64,000 bases of DNA from Candidatus Bathyarchaeota archaeon (GTDB lineage Archaea; Thermoproteota; Bathyarchaeia; Bathyarchaeales; Bathycorpusculaceae): positions 248,001 through 312,000 of the forward strand of contig JAOZHW010000007.1 of the NCBI GenBank assembly GCA_026014685.1, in the 5' to 3' direction. The notes beneath the pieces were generated by a model. That model made no database searches, was not told the origin of the DNA, and saw nothing but the letters and a program-made list of their open reading frames with translations. The position numbers were made by a program, and so were the translations under genes. Shown here in pieces: positions 42,007 to 50,625 of the stretch (positions are counted from its first letter, which is position 1; the number at the start of each line of letters is the position of its first letter).

Positions 42007-43971
42007 TTACATTTTTTCTGGCGCAGTTACTCCGATCAGGTTTAGCGCATTGCGCATGACGATTTGGATGGCTTTTGTGAGGGCGATTCTTGCGTCTATG
42101 AGTCCTTGTGAGTCGGCTTTTAGGACGGGGTGCGCGTTGTAGAAGGTGTTAAATTTGTCTGCTAAGGCGTTGGCGTAGTCGGCTATCATGTTGGGTTTGA
42201 GGTATTCTGTGGCTTCAATGAACATGTCTGCAAAGCCAGCCAAGTTAAGAATCAACTCTTTTTCCAGCCGCTCAGAGAGCAAAGCGAAGTTGGGGTTTTC
42301 GGCTTCCTTTCCCGCTTTACGCAGAATACTACAGGCGCGTGCATGAGTGTACTGCACGTAGGGCGCGCTGTTGGTTTCGAAGTTTAAGACGCGTTCCCAA
42401 GTGAACACGACAGGTTTACCTGAATCCACATCTACCAACGCATACCGAACTGCACCCAACCCGACGAAACTGGCGATGTTGCGTTTTTCTTCCTCAGTCA
42501 GCGTCGGTGAACGTTTAGAGACTTCTTGGTAAGCGCGGTTAACTGCTTCGTCAAGCACCTCATCGAAAGTTATGTAGTGTCCACGTCTGCTGCTCATCTT
42601 GTAACCGGGCAACGTCACAAGGTTGTAGGCAAAATGCACCAAATTGTCAGCGTTTTCACCGTAACCCATCGCATAAAGCGCCAACTTCAACTGTAACTGC
42701 GCAAGCGATTGCTCCATGCCGATGACGTTGATGACTTTTTCTGCGTGCTTGAATTTCCAGATGGTGTAGGCGATGTCACGTGTGGTGTAGAGTGTGGTGC
42801 CGTCAGCCCGGACAAGGGTAAGTGGTGGCACTTCGTTGTTGGCGCTCAAACCCAGTTTGCCCTTCAAATCCAACGTTTTGGTGACTTTGTCGGCGTCAAA
42901 CTGCAACACCCCTTTCTCGTTGAATATAAACGGGGTTGCCTGAAGTTTTGCCATAACCTCGTTAACCTGTGGTGTCCAGACAAAGTCGCTTTCCCAATCC
43001 CACGAATCATAAGTTACACCCACCCGCTTCATGGTAGCTCGAAAACCGTCAAGGCAGAGTTCGCTGACCTCGCGGATAAGCTCTTTTGCGGCTGGCTGTC
43101 CATCTTCGTATGCGCGGTTGAGGCGGTTGATTTCTTCCTCTGGATTCTCATCTTCACCGATTTTGGCGGTTAAGGCTTCGAACAACATAGGAAATTTGCT
43201 TCGCAGTTCAGCGGCGATGCCGACCCATTCGTCGAGTTCCTTGTTGACTTTGATTAAGTCGTCAGCGTTTTCGGCGGCGCAGGCTTTTTCGCGAAGCCTC
43301 TTTAACCTGTTGATTTCAACGATGCATGATGTTACGGTGTAGATTTTACCTACAAACAAATCCGATTTCTCAGTCGGTTTAGGCTTTCCCAGTTTAGCGT
43401 ATCCATAAGCCACAACGCTGGATTGGCGGCCCACATCGTCGATGTAGTAATGCCGAGAAACACTGTGCCCTCTACATTGCAGGATGCGCGCGAGTGCGTC
43501 GCCGAGCATGGGGTTTCTGGCTTGTCCAATGTGAATGGGGTGAAGGGGGTTAACGCTGGTGTGTTCCACGATTATTTTTTTGGGTTCTTGGGTTTTCACG
43601 AAACCGTACTCTTTGTCCAGTTTCCGAATGGACTTTAAGGTTAGAGCGCTGAATTTTGCGAAGTCAACATAGAAGTTGATGTATCCTGCCCCTGCTGGCT
43701 CAACTTTTTCGATCAAGTCAAAACTTGACGTGTCAATGCTAGCCACAAGGTTCTGCGCCAAAGCGAGCGGCTTGAGGCCGAGTTTTTTGGCTAATTCAAA
43801 ACACAGCGAAGTCGCGAGCTGTCCGTATTCGATGTTTGGGGTTTTCTTCAACGTTATGGTGGGTTGCTCGATGTCTGGAAGGGTTTTCTTTAGCGCTCCA
43901 GCTATTGCTGTTTGGCATTCTTGGCGGAACAGTTCATAGGGGTTCTGTGTAATCAAGATTCTGCGCTCCAT
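42007..43971 (-). CDS. argS: Arginyl-tRNA synthetase
   Basis: A 654-residue class I synthetase. The N-terminal Add1 domain is followed by the HIGH-type motif in VNPLHPIHIGQARNPMLGDA (144-149). A KMSKS-like site appears as GYKMSSRRGHYITFDEVLDE. The C-terminal DALR anticodon domain starts at VQYTHARACSILRKAGKEAE and ends with ALNLIGVTAPEKM. Length is normal for archaea. It charges tRNA-Arg. The start is ATG 43971. It is transcribed alone, facing away from the HDAC-like gene. Confidence 0.97.
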   Translation of the reverse strand: MERRILITQNPYELFRQECQTAIAGALKKTLPDIEQPTITLKKTPNIEYGQLATSLCFELAKKLGLKPLALAQNLVASIDTSSFDLIEKVEPAGAGYINFYVDFAKFSALTLKSIRKLDKEYGFVKTQEPKKIIVEHTSVNPLHPIHIGQARNPMLGDALARILQCRGHSVSRHYYIDDVGRQSSVVAYGYAKLGKPKPTEKSDLFVGKIYTVTSCIVEINRLKRLREKACAAENADDLIKVNKELDEWVGIAAELRSKFPMLFEALTAKIGEDENPEEEINRLNRAYEDGQPAAKELIREVSELCLDGFRATMKRVGVTYDSWDWESDFVWTPQVNEVMAKLQATPFIFNEKGVLQFDADKVTKTLDLKGKLGLSANNEVPPLTLVRADGTTLYTTRDIAYTIWKFKHAEKVINVIGMEQSLAQLQLKLALYAMGYGENADNLVHFAYNLVTLPGYKMSSRRGHYITFDEVLDEAVNRAYQEVSKRSPTLTEEEKRNIASFVGLGAVRYALVDVDSGKPVVFTWERVLNFETNSAPYVQYTHARACSILRKAGKEAENPNFALLSERLEKELILNLAGFADMFIEATEYLKPNMIADYANALADKFNTFYNAHPVLKADSQGLIDARIALTKAIQIVMRNALNLIGVTAPEKM

Positions 43972-44057
43972 TGCTTTTTTGTTCAGTAATGTGTGTTGGG
44001 GGTTATATTTTAAAATACGTTTGACACATTTATGTGTCTAATGGATGCAGGTTTGGG

Positions 44058-44906
44058 ATGAAAACAAAGATCGTCTATTCTGAGAAGTGTCTTGGCTATG
44101 GCACATGGCACGTTGAAGGACCACAGCGAGTAAAAGTAGCTACAGAAATCTTGGCTTCAAAAGGTTACGAATTTGTTTCGCCGACGCCAGCCACTGAAGA
44201 TCAAGTATCCTCGATCCACGACATGGAGTACATCTGGAACCTCAAAAAAGGGTTAGTGGAAGACTCGGATACTCCAGCGTACGACAACATTTTTGATTAC
44301 GCATGTTTATCCGCAGGCGCCGCGTTAACGGCCAGTAAAATCAACGGTTTCTCCATCACGCGACCGCCTGGTCACCATGTTGGTCGTTATGGTGCTGCTT
44401 TAGGTGTTTATACCCGTGGCTTCTGTTACTTAAACAACATCGCCATAGCAGTTAAAGAGTCAGGTAAAAAAACGCTGATTCTAGACATTGATGGGCACCA
44501 TGGTAATGGGACTCAAGAAATCTTTCTCGGCGACCCAAACGTCACTTACCTTTCGATTCATCAGTCCCCAAACTTTCCCGGAACAGGCGGCTTTAGCGAA
44601 GCAAACTGCATAAACTTCGCCCTGCAACCTAACGTTGGCAGTAAAATCTACTTTGAAACTTTTGACAAAGCGATGAGTTGTGTTGACCCCGCTAAGTTTG
44701 AGGCGCTGGCTGTTTCAGCTGGGTTTGATACGCATAGCTGTGATTTGGCGTCGTTGGGGTTGGTTACTGAAGACTTTTTTGAGATCGGCAAACGCATCGC
44801 CAAGTTGGGGTTGCCATCCTTCTTTGTTCTGGAAGGCGGCTATAATGGACAAAACTTGGGGTTAGATGTTGACGCGTTTTTGAGGGGTTACGAAGAAAAC
44901 CGTTAA
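44058..44906 (+). CDS. Histone-deacetylase / acetylpolyamine-amidohydrolase family hydrolase
   Basis: A 282-residue zinc hydrolase. It has RPPGHHVGRYGAALGVYTRG, FCYLNNIAIAVKESGKKTLI, LDIDGHHGNGTQEIFLGDPN (zinc Asp and His) and SAGFDTHSCD, plus the C-terminal VLEGGYNGQNLG. Archaeal members remove acetyl groups from polyamines, from chromatin proteins or from small molecules. The two DHS genes 10 kb away hint at polyamine chemistry but do not prove it. A TATA-like TTATATTTTAAAAT lies near 44002-44015. ATG 44058 gives the normal N-terminus. Confidence 0.9.
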   Translation: MKTKIVYSEKCLGYGTWHVEGPQRVKVATEILASKGYEFVSPTPATEDQVSSIHDMEYIWNLKKGLVEDSDTPAYDNIFDYACLSAGAALTASKINGFSITRPPGHHVGRYGAALGVYTRGFCYLNNIAIAVKESGKKTLILDIDGHHGNGTQEIFLGDPNVTYLSIHQSPNFPGTGGFSEANCINFALQPNVGSKIYFETFDKAMSCVDPAKFEALAVSAGFDTHSCDLASLGLVTEDFFEIGKRIAKLGLPSFFVLEGGYNGQNLGLDVDAFLRGYEENR

Positions 44907-44919
44907 CCCCAAAAATTTT

Positions 44920-45546
44920 TTATTGCTTTTGTTGTGCTGCTTTTTTGGCTGCGGCACGTTTGTTGATGGCGTCGAGTTTTTCTGCAATACGTTCTGAGCG
45001 TTGCTCTGCAGCGGCGATGAGCGGCTTCCAGTCTTTCTTTTTAACGATAGCGGTTAGTTTGTCGGTTTGCTCTGGCAGTTTAGCTAAGGCTTGGTTGAAG
45101 TGTTTGTCTGCAGCTTCGTCAGATTCGACTATGTCAAGGGCTTCTTCGGGGCATGCTTGGATGCATTTGGGGTCGCCCTCGCAGAGGTTGCAGGCGATGG
45201 CTTTACCGGTTTCAGCGTTGATAGCTATGCCGCCGTGTGGGCAGGCTTGAACACACCAGTCGCAGCCTTTGCATTTCTTGTCGTCGATGATTAGTAAGCT
45301 GTTGACTTCGCTTTGTGTTATTGCGCGCTCTGGACATGCTTTAACGCATCGTGCGTCTACACATCCGCGGCAGGTTAAGGCGAAGTTGAAGACGGGTGCC
45401 ATGCGGACAACACGGATTCTGCTTCGAACTGGATTCCAGCTGGCTTCGCCTTTCTCGGTTGTGCAGGCGTATTCACAGATGCCGCAGCCGATACATTTGC
45501 TGGGGTCGACTGCGACAAATTTTCGAGGTAAGGTTTTAGTGGACAT
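44920..45546 (-). CDS. Four-cluster [4Fe-4S] ferredoxin subunit
   Basis: A 208-residue protein of the HycB/AOR-associated ferredoxin type. Cysteine groups: CIGCGICEYACTTEKGEAS, CRGCVDARCVKACPERAIT, CKGCDWCVQACPHGGIAINA and CNLCEGDPKCIQACPEEALD, for up to four clusters. A charged, Ala/Lys-rich helical tail follows (about 150-208). It would pass electrons to or from an oxidoreductase such as an aldehyde:ferredoxin oxidoreductase, but no such enzyme gene is adjacent. TATA-like CATAAAAGC lies about 50 bases upstream. Confidence 0.88.
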   Translation of the reverse strand: MSTKTLPRKFVAVDPSKCIGCGICEYACTTEKGEASWNPVRSRIRVVRMAPVFNFALTCRGCVDARCVKACPERAITQSEVNSLLIIDDKKCKGCDWCVQACPHGGIAINAETGKAIACNLCEGDPKCIQACPEEALDIVESDEAADKHFNQALAKLPEQTDKLTAIVKKKDWKPLIAAAEQRSERIAEKLDAINKRAAAKKAAQQKQ

Positions 45547-45705
45547 TAGGGTTACCGAACCTGTTTAGTAATAAAGTATCACTGTGCATCATTTGCTTTT
45601 ATGCGTTACCCAAGAAAAACAGTTTTTTGATGTAAAACCGCAAAAACCAAACAAAAAAGCCACATTTTAATTGGGTGTTTACTCAAAGACGTTTGCTGCT
45701 CTCAG

Positions 45706-45726
45706 ACTCCCCTCCATTATATATAG
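45706..45726 (+). repeat. Dispersed pyrimidine/TATA repeat, copy D
   Basis: ACTCCCCTCCATTATATATAG followed by AACAAA, preceded by TGCTCTCAG. It lies in the 237-base gap between two leftward genes and points rightward, opposite to both. As a promoter it would make antisense RNA into the corrinoid-fold gene. The rest of the gap holds A/T-rich sequence without a supported gene. Confidence 0.5.
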
Positions 45727-45783
45727 AACAAACATGACGAAACGTGAGAGATACAAGGGAGTAGAGGAGAAAAAACGAGGGTG

Positions 45784-46218
45784 TTACTTCTTTTTTTGTT
45801 CGATGACTTTTTTCGCTAAAGCCACTGCGTCTTCCCTTGTCTTCCCATACATTGCCCCGATTTTTTCGGCATCTTCCTTAGACACAGCCGCGCCACCAAT
45901 CATAACCTGAACTTTTCCTTTTAATCCCTCAGTCTCCAGAAGTGAAACCAGTTTGGCGAGGTTTTCTTTAGCTGCAGATAGACCTACAGTAACCACAAGT
46001 ATGTCGGCGTTTGCCTCTTTTACTTTTGCAACGAACACCGATGGAGATACCCCTTTGCCTGCGTCTACAGTTTTGAATTGGGCGGCTTTGAGTGATTTTC
46101 TCACCATTTCTTTTGCGGTATCCATGATGTCTGGATGCAGAGTTCCCAGCACGACAGTTCCAATGGGGTTAGCGGGTTCTGGAGGTTCTTTTTCAGTCAT
46201 TCCTTTTAGCCAAGACAT
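45784..46218 (-). CDS. Cobalamin-binding-fold (corrinoid-like) protein
   Basis: A 144-residue protein with the B12-binding Rossmann fold: IGTVVLGTLHPDIMDTAKEM, SLKAAQFKTVDAGKGVSPSV and LKGKVQVMIGGAAVSKEDAE. In true corrinoid proteins the first loop reads D-x-H-x-x-G; here it is T-L-H-P-D-I, so a His remains but the motif is not canonical. It lacks the N-terminal helical cap domain of methyltransferase corrinoid proteins. It may bind a corrinoid with altered ligation or be a sensor. No methyltransferase gene is adjacent. ATG 46218 is chosen over one three codons upstream. Confidence 0.75.
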   Translation of the reverse strand: MSWLKGMTEKEPPEPANPIGTVVLGTLHPDIMDTAKEMVRKSLKAAQFKTVDAGKGVSPSVFVAKVKEANADILVVTVGLSAAKENLAKLVSLLETEGLKGKVQVMIGGAAVSKEDAEKIGAMYGKTREDAVALAKKVIEQKKK

Positions 46219-46282
46219 AAAAATCAACTCGAATGCTACAAAAATAATAGTGTCTAGTTGCTATTAATCTTGATTGACAGAT

Positions 46283-46786
46283 TTAGTATACGGATACTTT
46301 GGCTACTCCCGAAACCTTTAGCAATTCAGGTATTAGTTCACCGGGGATTTTTCGCTCTACAATCAACGTCAGCTTCGGCTCTGGGCTAAGTTCAGGGTCG
46401 TCAACTATGGCTTGACGTATACCTAAGCCTGCCTTGTTGAGAGCGGCTGCGGAGTTGGCTAGTATGCCTCGGGTTGCGGCGCTAGTGGGGGTGATTTCGA
46501 TTACGCCCAAATTGAGGTGTTTGGCGATTTCTTTTAGGCTGTGGCCTGCGGGGCGTATTTCTTCAAAAATCATGCGCAACTCGGGGGTGTTGTGGATGGT
46601 TGTTAGGGTTTCGTTGACTGTTCTGCGGTCTACGCCTGCGACTCGGGCGATGCGAATGGGTGGGATTTCGATTTGGTTGAGGTAGATTTTGTCGCCCCGC
46701 GCTGAGAGACCGTTTTCGATGAGGACGCGTGCGACTTTTAGGCGTTCGGGGTAGGTTTCGAGTTGGCGCTCTATGTTCTTCCACAT
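46283..46786 (-). CDS. HTH-ACT regulator of amino-acid metabolism
   Basis: A 167-residue protein with an N-terminal helix-turn-helix (IPPIRIARVAGVDRRTVNET) and a C-terminal ACT domain (LGVIEITPTSAATRGILANS, KLTLIVERKIPGELIPELLK). Archaeal proteins of this layout are predicted amino-acid-responsive transcription regulators. TrpY of Methanothermobacter, which binds TGTACA boxes, is a comparable regulator. This one lies 1 kb before trpB2, whose promoter has two TGTACA boxes, so it is the obvious candidate. The link is inferred. Confidence 0.8.
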   Translation of the reverse strand: MWKNIERQLETYPERLKVARVLIENGLSARGDKIYLNQIEIPPIRIARVAGVDRRTVNETLTTIHNTPELRMIFEEIRPAGHSLKEIAKHLNLGVIEITPTSAATRGILANSAAALNKAGLGIRQAIVDDPELSPEPKLTLIVERKIPGELIPELLKVSGVAKVSVY

Positions 46787-46910
46787 ATTTATCCGCTTGT
46801 GTATTGTTCTGTGCGTTTAGGTATAAATGTGTTGTTTGTATTTTACCAAAAATCAGTCAAGACAATCTTAATAGGACACATTTGATATCTAATGTATTAC
46901 GGTGAAAGCG

Positions 46911-47204
46911 ATGTCAGAAACCATCACCCTCCGACTCCCACCACAGACAGCAAAAAAACTACGCGAAATCGCCAAAAAAGAAGGAAAAGACCGCTCAACC
47001 CTCATTCGCGAACTCCTCGAAAAGGGCGTCAAACAAAAAAACACTGAACAAGCCATCGAACTCTACCGAACAGGACAGGTAACAGCGTGGAGAGGAGCAC
47101 AGTTGGCAGGAGTCTCCCTTTGGGCTTTCTACAAGCTATTGGAAGACAAAGGTGTCCTTATCCAGTATTCAGAGCGCGATTTAGAACAAGACCTAAAACT
47201 CTAA
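46911..47204 (+). CDS. Antitoxin-like DNA-binding protein (UPF0175/ribbon-helix-helix type)
   Basis: A 97-residue protein. The N-terminus is a ribbon-helix-helix (ITLRLPPQTAKKLREIAKKE, DRSTLIRELLEKGVKQ) and the second half matches UPF0175 proteins (AIELYRTGQVTAWRGAQLAG, FYKLLEDKGVLIQYSERDLE). Such proteins pair with PIN-domain toxins. Here a DUF3368 PIN gene follows after 13 bases. ATG 46911 is preceded by GGTGA. It probably neutralises the toxin and represses the pair. Confidence 0.85.
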   Translation: MSETITLRLPPQTAKKLREIAKKEGKDRSTLIRELLEKGVKQKNTEQAIELYRTGQVTAWRGAQLAGVSLWAFYKLLEDKGVLIQYSERDLEQDLKL

Positions 47205-47217
47205 TGGAGTCTCGAGC

Positions 47218-47748
47218 ATGCCAACGGTTTCAAACACAAGCCCCCTTATGTGGCTATCAAAAGTTGGCAAACTCAGCCTCCTAAAAGACCTCTTCGGCGA
47301 AGTCTCCATCTCGGAAGAAAGTTACAGAGAAGCGGTCGAAGTGGGGTTGAAGGAAGGGTTCAGTGACGCTTTAGTAATAAAGGAAGCTTGCGATCAAGGT
47401 TGGCTCAAAGTCAAGATGCTAGACGAGAAGCAGAAGGCGATTTGCCAGATGATCATTCAGCAGAGTTTTGAGCTCCATTTAGGAGAAGTGCAAGCGGTTG
47501 TGTTAGCTCGGGGCTTAGGGAAAGATGCACTGTTGTTGATGGATGAGTCTTGCGGTCGGGCTTTTGCGGAAACTTGGGGGCTTAGAGTTAGAGGTGTGTT
47601 GTATGTGATAATAACCGCTCTTCGCAGGGAGTTGTTTGGCGCGACTGAAGCGAAGGAGGTTGTTTTGGCTTTGGTTCGGAAGGGGTTTAGGATTGAGCCG
47701 AAGTTGCTTGCTAGGGTTTTAGAGGAAATCGGCAGTCAAGCAAAATAA
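47218..47748 (+). CDS. DUF3368 PIN-like toxin (VapC-related)
   Basis: A 176-residue PIN-fold protein of the DUF3368 family. It begins VSNTSPLMWLSKVGKLSLLK (first acidic position replaced by N-T-S-P, as usual in this family). It continues with FELHLGEVQAVVLARGLGKD and LLLMDESCGRAFAETWGLRV, where the acidic active-site residues lie. It probably cleaves RNA when free of its partner. The UPF0175-like antitoxin gene directly upstream completes the pair; both look intact. Confidence 0.85.
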   Translation: MPTVSNTSPLMWLSKVGKLSLLKDLFGEVSISEESYREAVEVGLKEGFSDALVIKEACDQGWLKVKMLDEKQKAICQMIIQQSFELHLGEVQAVVLARGLGKDALLLMDESCGRAFAETWGLRVRGVLYVIITALRRELFGATEAKEVVLALVRKGFRIEPKLLARVLEEIGSQAK

Positions 47749-47755
47749 GACAGCA

Positions 47756-47771
47756 TGTACATTTCTGTACA
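47756..47771 (+). promoter_or_regulatory. Tandem TGTACA (TRP-box-like) operator of trpB2
   Basis: TGTACA (47756-47761), four bases, TGTACA (47766-47771): two identical palindromic boxes spaced one helical turn apart. They end eight bases before the TATA box. TGTACA is the TRP box bound by TrpY in Methanothermobacter, where it also controls trpB2. Confidence 0.65.
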
Positions 47772-47778
47772 GAAAAGC

Positions 47779-47790
47779 CTTAAATAAAAC
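47779..47790 (+). promoter_or_regulatory. TATA box of trpB2
   Basis: CTTAAATAAAAC lies about 40-50 bases before the trpB2 ATG, directly after the two TGTACA boxes. Confidence 0.55.
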
Positions 47791-47828
47791 CTTAACGCAC
47801 GATTCACAACTACGCAGAGGCAAATTGT

Positions 47829-49250
47829 ATGCCGGACAAAAAAATTCTACTCAAAGAAACAGACATACCAAAACAGTGGTACAACATCGTGCCCGACCTG
47901 CCACATCCCCTGCCACCATTCCTCGAAGCAGAAACAGGGAAACCAGGCGTCGGCATAGTCCCCAAAATTTTCCCCAAAACAATCATAGGACAAGAAATCA
48001 GCCAAGAACGCTGGATAGACATCCCAGACGAAGTCCGCGAAGTCTACAAAATCTGGAGACCCAGCCCGCTCTTCCGAGCGTTCAACTTGGAAAAAGCTCT
48101 CAAAACACCCGCCAAAATCTACTACAAATACGAAGGCGTCAGCCCCTCAGGCAGCCACAAAACCAACAGCGCCGTACCCCAAGCATACTACAACATGAAA
48201 GAAGGCATAACCCGCGTCACCACAGAAACAGGCGCAGGACAATGGGGCAGCGCGCTCTCGTTTGCAGCTAACCAGTTCGGCTTAGAAGCAACCGTCTACA
48301 TGGTTCGCGCAAGCTTCGACCAGAAACCCTACCGCAAAGCCATGATGAACGCCTTCGGCGCAAAAGTCTTCGCTAGTCCAAGCAAAGAAACTGAGTCTGG
48401 GCGCAAAATTTTAGCTGAAGACCCCGACAACAAAGGCAGCCTCGGCATCGCCATCAGCGAAGCCGTAGAAGACTCCCTTACAAGCGAAAAAACAGGCAAG
48501 AAAGCAAACTACACCATCGGCAGCGTCTTCAACCACGTCTGCATGCACCAAACCGTCGCTGGACTGGAAGCTCAAAAGCAACTGGCGATGGTTGAGGATT
48601 ACCCTGACGCAGTTTACGGCTGCATCGGAGGCGGCAGCAGCTTTAGCGGCTTGTTCTGGCCCTTCTACTATGACAAAGTCAGCAAGAAGGCACCCAAAGA
48701 AACCCAGTTCATCGCCGTCGAACCCACCGCGTGCCCCAAAGTCACCAGAGGCTACTACACCTTCGACCACGGCGACACCGCCAAACTCACCCCGCTTGTC
48801 CCCATGCACACCTTGGGCCACGATTTCATGCCAGCCCCCATTCACGCAGGCGGCTTACGCTATCACGGCATCGCACCAACCATCAGCGTGCTTGCACAGG
48901 AAAAGAAAATCAGCACCCTCGCCGTAAACCAGGTGGATGCTTTTGACGCAGCAAAAATCTTCATCCGCAGTGAAGGCATCATCCCCTCGCCAGAATCCAC
49001 CCATGCAATAAAAGCTGTCTGTGACGAAGCCCGAAGATGCAAAGAAACCAACACATCCAAAACCTTGCTGTTTGCTTTGACGGGTCATGGATTCTTTGAC
49101 ATGTCAGCCTACGACGAGTACTTCAACGGCAAATTGCAACCATATGAGTACCCGACCGAGAAAGTCGCGGAATCCATGGAGAAGCTACGCAAACTTTACC
49201 CGTGGTTAAGCGAAGCAACCAAACAATACATCGGCTGCGAAAGCATCTAA
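47829..49250 (+). CDS. trpB: Tryptophan synthase beta chain, TrpB2 type
   Basis: A 473-residue fold-type II PLP enzyme. The PLP lysine is in YEGVSPSGSHKTNSAVPQA (Lys about 111), with TTETGAGQWGSALSFAANQF and CIGGGSSFSGLFWPFY downstream. The long N-terminus (IPKQWYNIVPDLPHPLPPFL) and total length are those of the TrpB2 group, which acts without TrpA or as an indole-salvage serine deaminase/synthase. No other trp gene is adjacent. Two TGTACA boxes precede the TATA box, which points to tryptophan-dependent control. Confidence 0.95.
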   Translation: MPDKKILLKETDIPKQWYNIVPDLPHPLPPFLEAETGKPGVGIVPKIFPKTIIGQEISQERWIDIPDEVREVYKIWRPSPLFRAFNLEKALKTPAKIYYKYEGVSPSGSHKTNSAVPQAYYNMKEGITRVTTETGAGQWGSALSFAANQFGLEATVYMVRASFDQKPYRKAMMNAFGAKVFASPSKETESGRKILAEDPDNKGSLGIAISEAVEDSLTSEKTGKKANYTIGSVFNHVCMHQTVAGLEAQKQLAMVEDYPDAVYGCIGGGSSFSGLFWPFYYDKVSKKAPKETQFIAVEPTACPKVTRGYYTFDHGDTAKLTPLVPMHTLGHDFMPAPIHAGGLRYHGIAPTISVLAQEKKISTLAVNQVDAFDAAKIFIRSEGIIPSPESTHAIKAVCDEARRCKETNTSKTLLFALTGHGFFDMSAYDEYFNGKLQPYEYPTEKVAESMEKLRKLYPWLSEATKQYIGCESI

Positions 49251-49282
49251 AACGCAGCAACCCAATTCTTTTCTTTTTTGTT

Positions 49283-49771
49283 TTATCTTCGGTTTAGTTC
49301 TTTTAGCAGCTCTTTAGCTTCAGCGGAAAGCTTGGGTTTAGTCTTTTTGCCTAAAAGCAGGAATAAACCGCCGACGGAAATGAAGGCGCCGCCAAAAGCT
49401 GCGATGCTCCACACTGGCAGAATCTCAAAATGCAAGCCCACAGTGAAAGATATCAACGCGATGCCCATAACTACCATTATCCAGTTACTCATGGATTGGG
49501 TGGAGTAGAGGGCGAACTCTTTTTTGCCTGTATCAGTCACTTGGTAGTAGCCTTGTTTTTCTTCTATCATGTTTGCGCCGACAAGATAGTTCCAGTCGTA
49601 ATGGAAATGCCCATCGGACTTGTACCCAAGCGCTGCGCTGATGCGGCTTTTTGTGCCCGGGGCGGCTTTGATGCGGCTGTTGGGCGCACTATAGATTAAA
49701 AAAAGCAGTCGTGTACGTGGTGACTGCATATCTGCGCTTATGCCCCGAGTCTTTGACATTTGCCCAATCAA
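49283..49771 (-). CDS. Winged-helix protein with two membrane spans
   Basis: A protein of about 148-162 residues. The N-terminal part is a winged helix (LLFLIYSAPNSRIKAAPGTK, DWNYLVGANMIEEKQGYYQV, TDTGKKEFAL); two hydrophobic spans follow (about 92-112, 118-138), then a Lys-rich tail. It is probably a membrane-bound one-component regulator. The start is uncertain: ATG at 49771, 49759 or 49729 are all possible and none has a clear SD. It is divergent from the DUF996 gene, which it could control. Confidence 0.72.
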   Translation of the reverse strand: MIGQMSKTRGISADMQSPRTRLLFLIYSAPNSRIKAAPGTKSRISAALGYKSDGHFHYDWNYLVGANMIEEKQGYYQVTDTGKKEFALYSTQSMSNWIMVVMGIALISFTVGLHFEILPVWSIAAFGGAFISVGGLFLLLGKKTKPKLSAEAKELLKELNRR

Positions 49772-49976
49772 CCCTTGCCTGCATATTCTGCGCGATGGGA
49801 ATAAAAGGTTTAACCGCTAAAACGAGGCTTTTTCGTCTAAATTGGGTTTTATTTATAGCTCTAAACCTTAGAGTTCCCCCTCTAAGCAGTGGTGGCGGCT
49901 TTCTAAATGTTAGGGCTATATCCCGAACCCGACATAGCTCTCTCAACCAAAAAAGGAACTTCGGAGGAAAACAGAA
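49772..49976. other. Divergent promoter region before the DUF996 gene
   Basis: 205 bases. TATA-like GGTTTTATTTATAG near 49845-49858 suits the rightward gene. The inverted repeat CTTAGAG/CTCTAAG lies just after it. GGAGG at 49964-49968 is the SD of the DUF996 gene. Nothing else was recognised. Confidence 0.4.
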
Positions 49977-50612
49977 ATGAACGTAAACTTCCAATATAGC
50001 AAAACTTTGGCCATTGAAGGCTCAGTCCTTCTCTTACTTGGCCCAATTCCAACAGTCGGTTGGATACTGGCAATAATCGGCGTAATCCTACTCCTCAAAG
50101 CAACAAAAGAACTATCAAACTACTATCAAGATGAAAGCATTCATAGAAACGCATGGAACGGCCTCAAATACTACATAGTCGCCATAGTCGCCTTAGCAGT
50201 CGGTGCAGGCATCGGTATAGCAAGCTTTGCAGCTGCAGGATTACTCGCCGCGGGAGCACAATTCACACTAGCTGCAGGCGTAGTAGGCGGCTTAGTCGCA
50301 ATCTTCGCAGGCTTAGCAGTTGCATTCGCCTTCTATCTGCTTGCAGCAATGAACCTAAGAAAAGTCTACGATACATTGGCACAGAAAACAGGCGAAGCAT
50401 CATTCACCACTGCATCCACACTACTCTTCATCGGCGCCATACTAACCATCATAGGCGTCGGCGTAATCTTGGTCCTCATCTCGTGGATATTCATCATAAT
50501 CGGCTTCTCCAGCATGAAGCCAAAAGAGTACCAACCATACCCAAACGGCTACAGCAACGGAAACAACTACACACAACCACCAGCACAGCCAACCCAACCA
50601 CCACAAGCATAA
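49977..50612 (+). CDS. DUF996 membrane protein
   Basis: A 211-residue protein of the archaeal DUF996 family: four to five hydrophobic spans (about 14-42, 65-95, 97-125, 147-177) with the motif LLLKATKELSNYY after the first pair. The tail is cytoplasmic or exposed and rich in Pro, Gln, Asn and Tyr (YPNGYSNGNNYTQPPAQPTQ). Function unknown. A strong GGAGG SD precedes the ATG. The next membrane-protein gene follows after 13 bases and is probably co-transcribed. Confidence 0.8.
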   Translation: MNVNFQYSKTLAIEGSVLLLLGPIPTVGWILAIIGVILLLKATKELSNYYQDESIHRNAWNGLKYYIVAIVALAVGAGIGIASFAAAGLLAAGAQFTLAAGVVGGLVAIFAGLAVAFAFYLLAAMNLRKVYDTLAQKTGEASFTTASTLLFIGAILTIIGVGVILVLISWIFIIIGFSSMKPKEYQPYPNGYSNGNNYTQPPAQPTQPPQA

Positions 50613-50625
50613 GGAGAGAGACACA

